Source: Eulemur rufifrons
Lineage: Eukaryota; Chordata; Mammalia; Primates; Lemuridae
NCBI RefSeq assembly: GCF_041146395.1
Contig: NC_090989.1
Location: 238,442,843 to 238,506,842, forward strand
Direction: 5' to 3'
Length of the DNA: 64,000 nucleotides
Positions 48,213 through 60,550 of this stretch are shown piece by piece (within the stretch, counting starts at the first letter, position 1; the number at the start of each line of letters is the position of its first letter). The notes below the pieces were generated by a model. It worked only from the letters and a program-made list of their open reading frames with translations. It had not been told where the DNA came from and did not search any database. The position numbers were made by a program, and so were the translations under genes.

Positions 48213-50041
48213 GTGATTATAAAGTTGACTGTGTATGAAAACGTATTATGTTATTGAATCCTCGAAGTCATGTTTATATCAACACTAATGTATTCTAATA
48301 AAAGTAAATTATAGTATAAATAACCCCCAAATTATTAATGCTGTGTTCAACGTCATCATTCAGTTTTAGCCTGGTAGATTTTTATGTGGTAACTGATAAT
48401 ACTCTTTTCTCAAAAAAGTGACAAGACAGCACAAAAACCTCACTTAGGAGCTGATTGAAGCTGGCTGTTGCCTTCCACTACAGTACTCAACTCCTTTCTG
48501 CTCCTCATGCCTCCCTCCAACTAAACAGAATCCTTTCAAGCATGTAACAGCATAAATAGAATTGGTTTCCTCTACACACTTGCTCCATTTTAATTTGGTT
48601 GTTGTGGGTTGGAAATGGAGAAGGAGGAGGGACATGGAAGGAGGAAGGGAGAAGCAGCAGAGAGCAAAGGTGGGTTGATTTCATAGATTTCAACAAGTTA
48701 AATCTGGGAGTGAGAATAAAAATCAATGTTCTTTTTGTTTATAAAGAATTGCACCTAATCCAGGTAAAACTGTCAACAACTTAAAAGTAAAGCCGACCTT
48801 AGTTTAAAAGGAATTATCTTGTAAGAAACAGGATTTGTGAGTTTTAATTGGAAAGTTCATTTTTATGCTTCTTAAAACAAGCTCATTTATTCCTCACATA
48901 TTTAATTATTTTTTTCGGTGAGGATTGCTAGCTGGAAGCTAAAAGGGCAGTGTATATGGGACAATAGCAATAATGAGAATCACCAGAAAGAAAATCTTGA
49001 TTGTTAATGCACAGAGTATATTAGAGATGGAATAACCATGACTGTCAAGAGGGTACTGGAATGCTGTACAGAATTGTCAAATAGACTCATGGTCATTTTC
49101 AATCCAAATAGGATATGTGCACTCTCCAATAATAATATCATTTATTGCAGGATTACTAATAGGATAAAATTTAAAATAAATTAATACATGATTGCTTGAA
49201 AATATTTTTGCTTTGTTAATAATAATTAGATATACAAACTGGCATTGGCTGAGAGCGTTCTTGAATATCATCAGACAATATTTATGGTAGAACTTGCTTC
49301 AGCCACAGCATTTTTTATGTTTAAATATCTTATATAATATTAGAAATGGGAAGTAAAAATAACTGTACAATTTTGGGACATATATCTTTTCTTAAAATGT
49401 GTTTCTGTCTCTGAAAAAGTGGGATAAAATGCATAAAGTGAACATTTTGGTGTTTAGGTTTCATATACAAAAGATAAAATCATTCATATATTCTTTGATC
49501 TTATCTACTACATAGACTATAATTCATAGTTCTGTGATTCCTCATTTATTTAAGTCTTCATGATTCTAACATAACTTTATTTTTCACTGAGATGAAATAG
49601 GATGCTAGATCCAGTATTGTTTAATAATCTGACTTTAAAAAATTTTTAAACTAATAGTTTTAAGTTGATTTATATTTTACTTACTACAAGTTGTCTAACA
49701 TAATTTTGGTAATAACAGGTCCATGTGAATATCTATAAGCTATTTGCATTATGGTTTTCCATGATATAAGTTTTTACCCATACATAAATATCTCTCTTAC
49801 TTTGGAGGAATATGTAAGTTGGAAAGGTGAGACTAATGAGAATGCCTAAAGCAATTTAGTTTGAAGTGACATTGTTCATATCTAACCTAGCATCTTGGAA
49901 CACTACACTGACCAAAATGCATAGGGACAAAAAGGGTAAATCTTTACTTTTGTCTTGTTTCATATTTTAATATAGAAATTTCCTAGAAGACCAGGTACCT
50001 TTACATAATATTCTCTGCTACTACAAATTTCTGTTTCCATA

Positions 50042-50445
50042 TTAGTGTGTAGGGCTTCCATAGCAAAATACCACAGATTGGTTGGCTTAAACAGCAAACA
50101 TTTATTTTCTCCCAGTCCTGGAGGCTGGAAGTCCAAGATCAAGGTGTCAATAGGTTTCATTTCTCCTAGGTGCTTTCTCCTTGGCTTATAGATGACTGTC
50201 TTCTCCACGTGTCTTCACATGGTCTATCCTCTGTGTGTCTCTGTGTCCTCATTTCCCCTTCTTATAAAGACACCAGTCGTAATGAATTAGGGCCCACCCT
50301 AATGACCTCATTTTACGTTAATTACGTCTTTAAAGGCCCTGCCTCCAAATACAGCCACATTCTGAGGTACTGAGGGTTAGATGAGAACTTCAACATATGC
50401 ATTTGGCGGGTAGGGAGGGGAAATACAATTTAGCCCATAAGAGAT
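50042..50445 (-). mobile_element. MaLR LTR (MLT1-type)
   Basis: Antisense: tgtagggcttccatagcaaaataccacagattggttggcttaaac, tcccagtcctggaggctggaagtccaagatcaaggtg, cttataaagacaccagtcgtaatgaattagggcccaccctaatgacctca, caacatatgcatttggcggg, ttagcccataa. Solo LTR. Confidence 0.9.
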
Positions 50446-50889
50446 AACAAACTACAAATGATTTTCTAAGGTAATTTATTTTCTACTTAATGTGTTTATG
50501 CTTAATTAAGAAAATTGGTTAGATTTGAATATATTAAAGGTCTTCATGTATCTTTTTTATATTATCCAATTGATATTAGACTTTCCTATTCAATTTCTTA
50601 TGTGTACTTTTCAGAAGTCCCTGGTTCATTCAATGCTATTAGAGTGCTAATGTGCATTTTCTGTATCTTCAGTTTCACACATATTAGACATCAAGGTACC
50701 CAACTCCATGTAGATAGATAATAAAATATTCAGAGATGTATAAATTCCTTCCAGTGAGTGATATATACATTCACTGTTTATATTTATTTTAATTTTTTAC
50801 ATAATTTAGATTTAATAATATTTTAATTTATTTTTGTGATTTTTTGACTTCTTTTTTTTAGCAAAATAGTATGAAAGTGTTTTCATTTT

Positions 50890-50967
50890 ATTTTATTCTT
50901 TTATTTTTTAAATATGTTATACAAACATTTTGTTTGTTTTATTTCAAAAAATTTAGGGAATACAAGT
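50890..50967 (-). mobile_element. Host L1 3' tail (left of nested L1)
   Basis: Antisense L1 3' end (tttgttttatttcaaaaaatttagggaatacaag), split from the rest of its L1 (52001 onward) by the L1 at 50968-52000. Confidence 0.7.
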
Positions 50968-52000
50968 TTTTTTTTTAATTCAAAGTATTACAGGGGTACA
51001 AATATTTTTGGTTATGTCAATCATTTTTTATAATTCTTGAGTCATGATTATAAGAGTGCCTGTCAACCAGATAGTGTTCATTGTACCCGTTAGGGTAGGT
51101 TGTTGCCTGTCTCCTCCTCCCCTGACCCCCTGGTTGATTTCTGTTGAGTTTTACTTCCCTCTATGCACATGTGTGCTCATTGGTTAGTTCCAATTTAATA
51201 GTAAGTACATGTGGTGTTTGTTTTTCCATTATTTATATACTTCACTTAAGATAATGGTCTCCAGTTCCATCCAAATTGTTGCAAAAGATATTATGTCCTC
51301 CTTCTTCATGGCTGAGTATTATTCCATGGTATATACATATACCGCATTTTGTTAATCCACTCATGAGTTGATGGGCATTTGGGTTGATTCCACATCTTTG
51401 TGATTGTGAATTGTGCTGCAGTAAACATTTGTGTGCAAATACCTTTTCGATAGAATGACTTCTTTTCCTTTGGGTAAATACCTAGTAGTGGGATTGCTGG
51501 ATCAAATGGTAGGTTGACTTTTAATTCTTTGAGGAATCTCCATACTGTTCTCCATAGAGGTTGTACTAATTTGCAGTCCCACCAACAGTATATAAGCATT
51601 CCTCTGCATCCAAGCTAGCACGTATTATTTTTGGGTTTCTTAATAAAGGCCATTCTAACTGGGGTAAGGTGAAATCTCACTGTGGCATTGATTTGCATTT
51701 CCCTGATTATTAGTGATGTTGAGCATTCTTTTATATGTTTGTTGGCCATTTGTCTATCTTCTTTTGAGAAACTTCTGTTCATGTCTTTTGCCCACTTTTT
51801 AATGGGATTGTTTGTTTTTTCTTGCTGATTTGCTTGAGTTCTTTTTAGATTCTGGTTATTAGTCCTTTATTGGATGTATAGCTTGTGAATATTTTCTCCC
51901 ATTCTGTAGGTTGTCTATTTGCTCTGTTAATTATTTCCTTGGCTTTGCAGCAGGCTTTTAAATTTAATCAAGTCCCATTTATTTGTTTTTGTTGTTGCTG
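50968..52000 (-). mobile_element. Younger L1 nested in an L1, with 7-bp target duplication
   Basis: Strepsirrhine-type 3' end (ttaattcaaagtattacaggggtacaaatatttttggttatg, ccagatagtgttcattgtacccgttagg) and ORF2 3' part. 5'-truncated. Flanked by tacaagt at 50961-50967 and 52001-52007. The minus-strand frame at 51306-51599 is an intact stretch (97 codons) of ORF2 C-terminus, not a separate gene. Confidence 0.9.
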
Positions 52001-54243
52001 TACAAGTGTTTTTTGTTATGTGGATAAATTGTCTCATGCTGAAGTCAGGGCTTTCAGTGTACCCATGACCAGAATAATAAATATTTACTCAATAGGTAGA
52101 TTTTTATCCCTCGTCCCACCACACCCTCTTCCTTTCTTAGTTTCTGATGTCCATTACTGCTCTTTATCACCATACATATCTTTCATTTAGCTCCCACTTA
52201 TAAGTAGGAACATATAACATATTTGTTTTTCCATTCCTGAGATACTTCACTTAGCATAATGGTCTCCAGTTTCATGCAAGTTGCTGCAAAAGACATTAAT
52301 GTCATTCCTTTTTATGGCTGAGTAGTACTCTATGGTAGATATATATACCATATTTTCTTTAAACACTCATCAGTTGATGGGCACTTAGGTTGATTCCATA
52401 TCTTTGCTATTGTGAATTGTGTTGCGGTAAACATTTGGGTACAGTTGTCTTTTTAATAAAATAACTTCCTTTCCTTTGGGTAGATACCCAGTAGCAGGAT
52501 AGCTGTATCGAATGATAGGTCTACTTTTAGTTCTTCTAGGAATCTCCATACCATTTTCCATAGCAGTTGTACAAGTTTACATTCTCACCAACAGGGTATA
52601 AGGGTTCCTTTTTCACTGCAACTGTGCCAGCATCTATTGTTTTTTGACTTTTTAATAATGTTGATTCTGATAGGGGTAAGGTGGTATCTCATTTTTGTTT
52701 TAATTTGTATTTCCTTGATAATTAGTGGTATTGAGCATTTTTCATACATGTGTTGGCCATTTTCTATCTTCTTTTTAGAAGAGTCTGTTCATGTCTTTTG
52801 CCCGTTTTTTAATGAGGTTGTCTTTTTCTTGCTGATCTGTTGGAGTTCTTTGTAGATTCTTGATAGTAGCCCTTTTTCAGATGTATAGTTTGCAAATATT
52901 TTCTCCCATCTTTAGGTTGTCTGTTTACTCTGATTATTTCCTTTGCTGTGCAGAAACTTTTTAGTTTAGTTAAGTCCCGTTTATTTATTTTTGTTGTTGC
53001 TGTATTTGCTTTTGTGGTCTCACTCGTAAATTCTTTGCCTAGGCCAATGTCTAAAAGAGTTTTCCCACATTTTCTTCTAGAATTTTTATGGTTTCAGGAC
53101 ATCTATTTAAATCTTTCATCTAATTTGAGTTAATTTTTGTGTATGGTGAGAGATAGGGATCTAGTTTCATTCTTCTGCATGTGGTTATCCAGTTTTCTAA
53201 GCACCATTTATTGAATAGGGCATCCTTTCTCTAATATATGTTTTTGTCTGCTTTGCAAAAATCAGTTGGTCATAGCTGTATGATTGTATTTCTGGGTTCT
53301 CTATTCTGTTTCATTGGTCTATGTGTCTACCTTTGCACTAGTGCCATGCTGCTTTGGTTACTATTACCTTGCAGTATAATTTGAAGTCAGGTACTTTGAT
53401 GCCTTCAGATTTGTTCTTTTTGCTCAGGATTGCATTGGCTATTTTGGGTCTTTTTTGGTCATATGAATTTTAAGATTATTTTTTCTAGGTCCATCAGAAA
53501 TGATGTCGGAATTTTTATGGAAATTGCACTGAATTTGTAAATCACTTTGGGCAGCATGGACATTTTAGCAACGTTGATTCTTCCAATCCATGAGCATGTG
53601 ATGTTTTTCCATTGGCTTGTGTCATCTCTGATTTCTTTCATCAGTATTTGTAGTTCTCCTTGTAAAGATCTTTCACCTCCTTGGTTAAATGTATTCCTAA
53701 ATATTTTATTTTCTTTGTAGCTATTGTAAATGGTACTAAGTTCTTGATTTGACTGTCAACTTGACTGTTATGAGTATATAGAAATGCTATTGATTTGTGT
53801 ACATTAATTTTATAACCTGAAACTTTACTCAATTTATTTATGATTCTAGGAGTCTTTTGGTGGAGTTTTTAGGGTTTTCCAGGTATCAGATCATGTCATC
53901 AGCAAACAGGGATAGTTTGACCTTCTCTCTCCTGATTTGGATGCCCTTTATTTCTCTTGCCTGATTGCTCTGGCTAGGACTTCCAGTACTATGCTGAATA
54001 AATGTGGTGACACTGGGCACCCTTGTCTTACTCCAGTTCTTAGGGATAATCCTTTTAGCTTTCCCCTATTCATTATGATGTTGGCCATGGGTTTGTCATA
54101 TATGATTTTTATTATTTTGAGGTATATTCCTTGTGTGCCTAGTTGTTGAAGATTTTTATCACGAAGTGGTGCTGGATTTTATTGAATGCTTTTTCTCCAT
54201 CTCTTGAGATGATCATATGGCCTTTCACTCATTTTTATATATT
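52001..54243 (-). mobile_element. Host L1 (main part)
   Basis: Antisense L1: 3' UTR (ttatgtggataaattgtctcatgctgaagtcaggg), ORF2 end (tagctcccacttataagtaggaacat, gagtagtactctatggtag, aggttgattccatatctttgc) and on into the RT region (tcattggtctatgtgtctacc, gcatcagcaaacagggatag-like, ttgtcttactccagttcttagggataatcc). Several broken ORF2 frames on the minus strand (53459-53641, 53641-53832). Confidence 0.92.
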
Positions 54244-54299
54244 CCATGTTCTCTTCTAGTTTCCCAGGAAGTTAAGAATAGTGAAGGATAGTAGTTTTT

Positions 54300-54550
54300 A
54301 CACTACTGTTTCTTTGTATATAATCTATTGTTAGACCTATTCTAAGTGTTTTACAAATATTATCTCATTTAATCCTCATTTCAAACCTCTAATAGGTTCT
54401 GCTATTACCACTACTTTACCGGTAGAAAACTGAGACACAGAAATAATAAGTTACATGTCCAAGGTTATACAGCTACTAAGTGGTAGAGTTGAGATTGCAG
54501 TTCAAGCCATCTGGCTCCAGAGCCCTCGCTCTTAATCATTACACTGTGCA
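54300..54550 (-). repeat. MIR SINE
   Basis: Clear antisense MIR: ctattctaagtgttttacaaatattatctcatttaatcctcat, gaaaactgagacacagaaataataagttacatgtccaaggttatacagctactaagtggtagag, ccatctggctccagagccctcgctcttaatc. Confidence 0.92.
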
Positions 54551-54639
54551 AATTTTAAAAAATATTCAGTAAACTTAATATAGGAAAGCTCTAACCAGGA
54601 TAGAGTCTTACCATTGTGACGCTTTTGAAATATGTGTTT

Positions 54640-54870
54640 TATATCAGATTTTTAAGTCATGCTGCAGATAAATATTGTGTAGTAGGGAATGGAAAAGGGA
54701 CAAAGGACCTGGGTTTTGATCATCACTTTTTGGCCACTAACTTCTTGTGTGACCTGATTGAGAAATCACTTAACTTCTCTAGACATCTAAAGCAGGGATA
54801 TCCTTTCTACTAATCTTGTACGGGTTTTTGAGGATTAAATGAAATAGCTGTCAGATGTAGAGATATTGGC
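54640..54870 (+). repeat. MIR SINE, sense
   Basis: gacctgggttttgatcatcac, cttcttgtgtgacctgattgagaaatcacttaacttctctagacatc, tttttgaggattaaatgaaatagctg: sense MIR. With the previous element it forms a head-to-head MIR pair, ~90 bp apart. Confidence 0.82.
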
Positions 54871-56291
54871 AAAAGTGTATCTTAATGTGGCACTATTTTA
54901 TTTATTATAATTTAGCAATTGCTGAATTATCCAGAAGTCAGAGTTATAGCCTTTTCAGCTACATAAAATACAGCCTTAAGTCTAATAACAGAAAATAATC
55001 AACAGCTATCTTAAAATTCACTTAATTTATTCCATTGAAGATATTGTCAGGCTTTATTTACTGCCTGTCGTCTTTTATTTTAAATATAGTTCTGAGATTA
55101 TTTATTTTACTTTTCAGCAGAAAACACCTAAAAAGCAAAATATTAGAAGTGTACATATTAAGGGGAGGGATGATTGTTTTTAGGCAGGAATATTTACAGA
55201 AGTAAAAAAATTATGACCAACAGATTGAAAGAAAGAAAAAGGAAATATGAAAATGTTAAGGTAAATAAAAACTAGAAAATCAGCAGTCTGGGACCATTTA
55301 GAGTAGTGGAAGTAGACATTTATACCACAATAGTCCCTAAAGGCATTGCTATATGATAGTATAGTGATCATATAATAGATATAGTATTATATCATATGTA
55401 ATTATTGTGATAATATTTATAATATCATTATATTAACAGCACTATTAGCATAGCGTAATCATAGATGTTCATATTTCTAACTGAATGAACAATCATTCCA
55501 GAAAGAATTTTAGATTAATGATTAAAGCAAAAGCTTCATTTGTTTGATAAATTTACTAGTGTGGAACATACTGTTCTGGCAATGCTAGAAATAAGACATT
55601 ATACATCACTGTAAACATGCAAAATATGGTGGAAATTTAGATTGCATTACACACCCATTAGATCAAAACTTACAACATTCGAAAGCATTTGCCATGTTGA
55701 GGCAGCTTTGAGTTTTTAAGAAACGTTAATATCATTTCATGAAAAAATAAAATTATTTCAAAATTTTATTTATATATGTTATACCAATGAGATATTTAAA
55801 GACAGTCTGATGAATTTGACTCACATGTACTCTGATTAATGGTTTTGTCTTTTCAAATTTAAATTGTTTTTAGCATGAGTAAAACATCCAATCCTAGAAA
55901 TAGTTCTATCAGAGACAATTTATGGTGGTTTAGAAAGATTAGAGAAATAACTACTCCAAATATTTTAAAAGCTATTATGTTTTATTCTGCTTATATTAGT
56001 TGAATACTTTTTAAACTTAAATGGATTAATGTATGTCAACACTATCTTATAGGTGGAAAAGCTAAAAAATACCACCAAAAAGACTAAATTATATCTCAGA
56101 TTACATGTTTAATTGGAACTTCAGTCAAAATTGAAAAATAGTTGTCCTCTAATTCCTACCTCAGGCTCCTAGGCTGTGCAGACAGCAAATACCACAAACC
56201 TGCTCTGCTTTGAAAAACTAGTAATTATCTGTAAATACTTCAATAATAAGTAGCATTATTAATAAGTAAAGAAGTATTTAGTATTCATAAG

Positions 56292-56715
56292 GTTCTCTAT
56301 TAGCTATTCTCTATCACAAAATGTGGCTTAAATCAACAAAAATTTATTCTTTCTTATAATTAAGTTGACTGGGAAGTTTTAGCTGTCTTTTCTGGGCTGT
56401 GTTACCTGCCTGCATTCTTCTAAATTAAAGATGTGCCTGGCTGGAAGGTCCAAGATAGCCCCACTCACAGATCTGACAACTGGTCTGCTGGCTGTCAGGT
56501 GGGTTACTCTGGTACTCTTCCTTGTGGCCTTTCCACTGTCTTCCTTGCTTCCAGAGCATCATTGCAAGAAGGCAAAGGTGGAAGCTACAAAGCTTTGAGG
56601 CCCAGCATCTGAAACTTACACTATGTCATTTCTGGCACATTCTTTTAGTCAAAGAAATCATGGAGCAGACTAGATTAAAAGGGTTGGGAAACAGATTCCA
56701 CATTGTGATGCACAG
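56292..56715 (-). mobile_element. MaLR LTR (MLT1-type), degraded
   Basis: Antisense: acaaaatgtggcttaaatcaacaaaaatttattctttc, gactgggaagttttagctg, ctggctggaaggtccaagatagcccc, gtctgctggctgtcagg, aaagctttgaggcccagcatctg, gtcatttctggcacattc, ggttgggaaacagattcca. Confidence 0.75.
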
Positions 56716-57121
56716 GAAAGCATTTGTGATGATATTTAGTCTCTTACAAGTTGTTAGTAAATCCAGCATTAGTTTTAAGTAATCTTCTTAAACCATTAAA
56801 ATTTTAATTATTCACATATTTACATTCTACTAGGACAGTTCTTATTTCCCATAAATGTATTTTGGGCATGTATTCTACAATCGTTAAATGATTGTGTTTC
56901 TCTATGGTTTGGCATGTTATATAAAAACTTTAGTATTTCTATATTATCTTTATTAAAGCATATAAAATAAAAGATTTAAAAATATTAAAATATTCATTCA
57001 AATTATTGTTTACCATAATTATTGTTAATGTATTGCTCTTTTTGATAATGGTATTTATTTTTAGGCTGTTTTAGACCAAGATTGAAAGGCATATTTAAAT
57101 TTATGTCTATTTTTAATCTAG

Positions 57122-57219
57122 AATGCAACTAATGAACTCACTAAACAGTCGTCAAATGTGAAGTCTCTGAAATTTGAACTCCTAGCAAAGGAAGAACACA
57201 TAAAGGAAATGCATGAAAA
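57122..57219 (+). CDS. CNTLN: CNTLN internal exon E (coiled coil)
   Basis: Acceptor tttttaatctag|aat, donor gaaaa|gtatgg. 98 nt: 32 codons, NATNELTKQSSNVKSLKFEL to KEMHE, plus two bases (aa) that need g from the next exon to make Lys. Heptad-like Leu/Ile/Val pattern with alternating charge. Length 98 is not a multiple of three, so skipping this exon alone would shift the frame; exons E and F together (225 nt) are frame-neutral. Matches recalled human CNTLN (NATNELTKQSSNVK). Confidence 0.93.
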
Positions 57220-58673
57220 GTATGGTCTTTTTATTTCTATCCATTGTATTTGGTGCCACCTAGTGGCAGTCAACTCTATTAAACATTAAGCCCCAAGAAA
57301 CGATACCAATGTTGTTCATAATGTTTTCCTTCCTTAATTCAAGTTTAAACCTACATAAGATGAAAGTTTAAGGAATACTACATATAGCATGATTAATGTA
57401 AATCTAGTTACTATTTTTTAATGAGGGTAATATTTAAATTTCAATTTCCCTTATTAAACGTATTTAATTTTGAATCAATATAAATTAATGGCCTCAAGAC
57501 TATGAATGAAAAACTTGAAAATGTGGCAATTATTTAACCCCCTAAACATATAGATCGATACTTACATGAAATTTAATGCCTAAGCTTATAAAGCTATGGT
57601 GGAAAAAGGAAAGTTTTGTTTGTATTTAAAATAACTGGAGGTTATGAAAGTTTTTACTTTTGCTGTTTATTAATAGAAATTTTAAATACTCTATCCTGTT
57701 GAATCAAAATTATTTTCTTTCTAAACCTTTTATAGCTATACTACAGCGTAGAAGTGATAACATGCTTAGAATTCCAGTTGTCATTGATAAATTTAATATG
57801 TATCTCACATACATACCTGTATACCACATTATAAGTATGGATCACGTAAAAGTGATATTAATAGATAAAACTATAAGACAAAAAGATTGGTTAATTTTTT
57901 AAACTGAGAATATCTTGAAGTTTATTTATGGATTAAGATGCAATGTTGCTTAGTGTTCAACAATGAGGGCTCTAGAGAAACACTTTTAATACAGAACTCT
58001 TAATGAGTTAATATATGTGAAGCACTTACAGCAGTAATTGGCACATAGTAAGCATTTAATAAATGTTAACAATTGTCATTCTTATTACAGTTGGAGTGGC
58101 GGCAGCAGTGCAACAATAGTAATAGTAGTACTTGTCACTGCATCTGCCATTTTATACTTAATTTTTCATCACCTTATGCTAATGTGATGTTTGAATTCAT
58201 CCCCAAATGATATTAAATTAAAAGATATCAAGCCTAATTTTAGTTTTTTTGCATGATATTACAAGAGTTTACATTTGTTTATTAAAGAACAGGATTGTTT
58301 CTTATCATTGTTACGCTTCTAGTTATCTCTAAATAGCACTTTAATTTTTCTTAGCATTGTAAAAATGTAATTTGAATATCCTGTTTTCATAAATTTTATT
58401 GATCTTTCTCAATGCTTGTATTTTGTTCTAATAATGCATGTATGTAATACTATAATAACCAAGTCACATCTAAATTTTAGATTTTACAAGTACTCAAAAT
58501 ATTAAAAGAATAATATCTTATCCAATGCAATTTATTTTACTAATTTATAATTTCATTAATGTCAAATAGCATTTAAAAACTATCAATAGGTATAACATTG
58601 GGTAAAATGTAAGATATCACCGCTGTTAAAAGTATTTTCTACCACTCTTGATAAAATACTTTTTTGTTTCAAG
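57220..58673 (+). other. CNTLN: CNTLN intron E-F (1454 bp)
   Basis: gtatgg...ttcaag, splitting a Lys codon (aa|g). Holds one degraded MIR (about 57950-58140); otherwise AT-rich with nothing recognised. Confidence 0.88.
57950..58140 (+). repeat. MIR SINE, degraded
   Basis: aatgagggctctagagaaaca at the 5' side and gagttaatatatgtgaagcacttacagcagtaattggcacatagtaagcatttaataaatgtta at the 3' side; the centre of the MIR is deleted. Confidence 0.75.
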
Positions 58674-58800
58674 GATGTCTCGAATGGAGAGGGATATAAC
58701 TATGAAAAGACATTTGATAGAGGACTTGAAATTTCGACAGAAAGTAAATTTGGAAAGTAATGAGAGTTTTACTGAAATGTTAGAAAGTCTTGAAAAAAAG
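58674..58800 (+). CDS. CNTLN: CNTLN internal exon F (coiled coil)
   Basis: Acceptor ttttttgtttcaag|g, donor gaaaaaaag|gtatca. 127 nt: one base completing Lys from exon E, then 42 codons from MSRMERDITMKRHLIEDL to EMLESLEKK, ending in phase 0. Highly charged coiled coil (RMERDITMKRHLIEDLKFRQKV). An open frame runs on into the intron to 58881, but the GT at 58801 and the fit to exon G (EKK|VKTLNE) define the real end. Strong match to recalled human CNTLN. Confidence 0.93.
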
Positions 58801-60412
58801 GTATCAATTTTTATGTTCACTGACACTACAAATATTACTTCTCATTGTATTCACTTTCTTAACTCAAATATTCAGTACTAATAAATTTATAGAAAAATAT
58901 TCATAGGATATATATTTACTGTTACAAAATTTCATTATTTGCTCCGAAACTACATTATTTGTTTTAAAATTCAAGACTCCAAAATTTCATACATAATATA
59001 GTCACACATTTTGTTTCTATTTGTAAACATTTGAGAAGATAATCAATTTTAATTTTAAAAACCTTAATATTTCTGTGTACATAATTACATTTTATTCAGT
59101 ATTTTGTTTTGTTTTATTTAAACCTCCAAATTTATGATAGAATCAAGCTTATATTTCTAAATGAAAGAAAGGATAACCAATAACTCTCTGTTCTTTAAAA
59201 AGTGTACTTTTTTCTTCTATATGCTTAATTTGGTGTACATGGGAAGGGAGTTATATTTAAAATAGTAGTATAATATATGACCCCAAACTAGAAAGTTTTT
59301 GTTTAAAAAAAAAGGTGCTATTTGCACAACTCATGAAGCAGCTTGTGCTTTGGCATTCACTAAATGTTATCCACTCCTGAGAGAACATCTCCCTTACTTT
59401 CCTGTTGAAGATGAAAATGTAAGTATCTATTAGCTCAGATGGATTTAAGAGAGAAAATTTTACATGAGCGCGACAAATCCAAATGGATTTTCTTCTCTTT
59501 CTCCTCCACACACCCTCGTAAAGTAAAATTACTTCCCATGGCTTTTTCAGTGTTATTCTTTCAATTTTACTAATTTTTTAACTTCAATAATCATTTCAGA
59601 TACAGCCTTAGAATCTTTGTATAAGTAATCATATATCTTTAATGGCATTAAACTGAAAGAAAAAACTTTTTTTTTTGTTATTCCTTGAAATGTATAATAC
59701 AAATGTTCTATTTAATTTTATCCAAAAAATACATGTTGTATTTTTTTTCTAATAATAAAAAGGCCAACAAAAACGAGCTTTTTATTATTGAAGGCAAAGT
59801 CAAATAGAGAATAATTATTTCAGGTGGCATCAAAACACAGTACTTTGTACATTGCTCTTAGGATATATCCAAAGGGAGAAAACAACCACTAAGAGATTTT
59901 TTTTTTTTTTTACTAAGGTGCTCATATGGAAGTAATATTCATCGGGTACTGGTCAAGTCGGGGGGAGGTGGTGGGGGTGGGTAAACTCACAACTAATGGG
60001 TACAGAGTGCACTGTATGTTATATTATTTTGAAGACTACAATCCAAAGTTATGCATAACTTGGTTTGTTTCAGGATCACAAACAATCGTCTCCTATCTTA
60101 GGAAGTATAGGTTAGTAATTAAAGGATATGTAGTTAACATTAATGTTGTGTTATTATGTGGGCGACTATACATACTAGTATTCATACACTTTTTATGCAA
60201 TTTTGGGTTTTGTTATTGATTTAAGGATTGTTAGTTTCATTCATAGTATGAGTTCTGCAAATAGAATACTTGAATTTGATGGCATTTATGAGAAAGTATA
60301 TGGTATTAGATTTATTCACTCATTTATTTAGTTACTGTTGAAACAAATACATTTCTAGTATACTTCTAGAGTGCCTTTACCAATAATAGTTACCTTTATG
60401 CTTTTACTATAG
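58801..60412 (+). other. CNTLN: CNTLN intron F-G (1612 bp)
   Basis: gtatca...actatag, phase 0. No repeat family recognised. A G-rich patch (gggggaggtggtgggggtggg, about 59960-59980) is the only local compositional oddity. Confidence 0.88.
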
Positions 60413-60550
60413 GTAAAGACATTAAATGAAGAATGTTCGAACAAAAAGATATCAATTGATTCACTAAAGCAAAGACTTAATGTTGCTGTAAAAGAGAAGT
60501 CACAGTATGAACAGATGTATCAGAAAACAAAAGAGGAGTTAGAAAGAAAG
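60413..60550 (+). CDS. CNTLN: CNTLN internal exon G (coiled coil)
   Basis: Acceptor ttttactatag|gta, donor gaaag|gtatgc. 138 nt, 46 codons in phase 0, from VKTLNEECSNKKISIDSL to KEELERK. Coiled coil with one Cys (position 8). The exon begins GTAAAG directly after AG, so the acceptor doubles as a donor-like AG|GTAAAG motif, the layout of recursive-splice sites. Symmetric phase, so it could be skipped without frameshift. Closely matches recalled human CNTLN (SIDSLKQRLNVAVKEKSQYE). Confidence 0.93.

Larger units (their letters stand above)
48213..57121 (+). other. CNTLN: CNTLN intron D-E (8909 bp)
   Basis: GT...AG intron, phase 0. Contains two antisense MaLR LTRs, a nested pair of antisense L1s and two MIRs, listed separately. 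Nothing recognised in 48260-50040, 50450-50890, 54870-56290 and 56720-57110, which are AT-rich. Confidence 0.88.

Noticed and set aside
47940..48257. 105-codon + frame starting upstream of exon D
   Set aside because: Only 48021-48212 is exon; the start is intron pyrimidine/A-run sequence and the end is intron after the GT donor.
51306..51599. 97-codon minus-strand frame
   Set aside because: L1 ORF2 C-terminus in the nested L1; not an independent gene.
53459..53832. Two adjacent minus-strand frames
   Set aside because: Broken L1 ORF2 pieces in the host L1.
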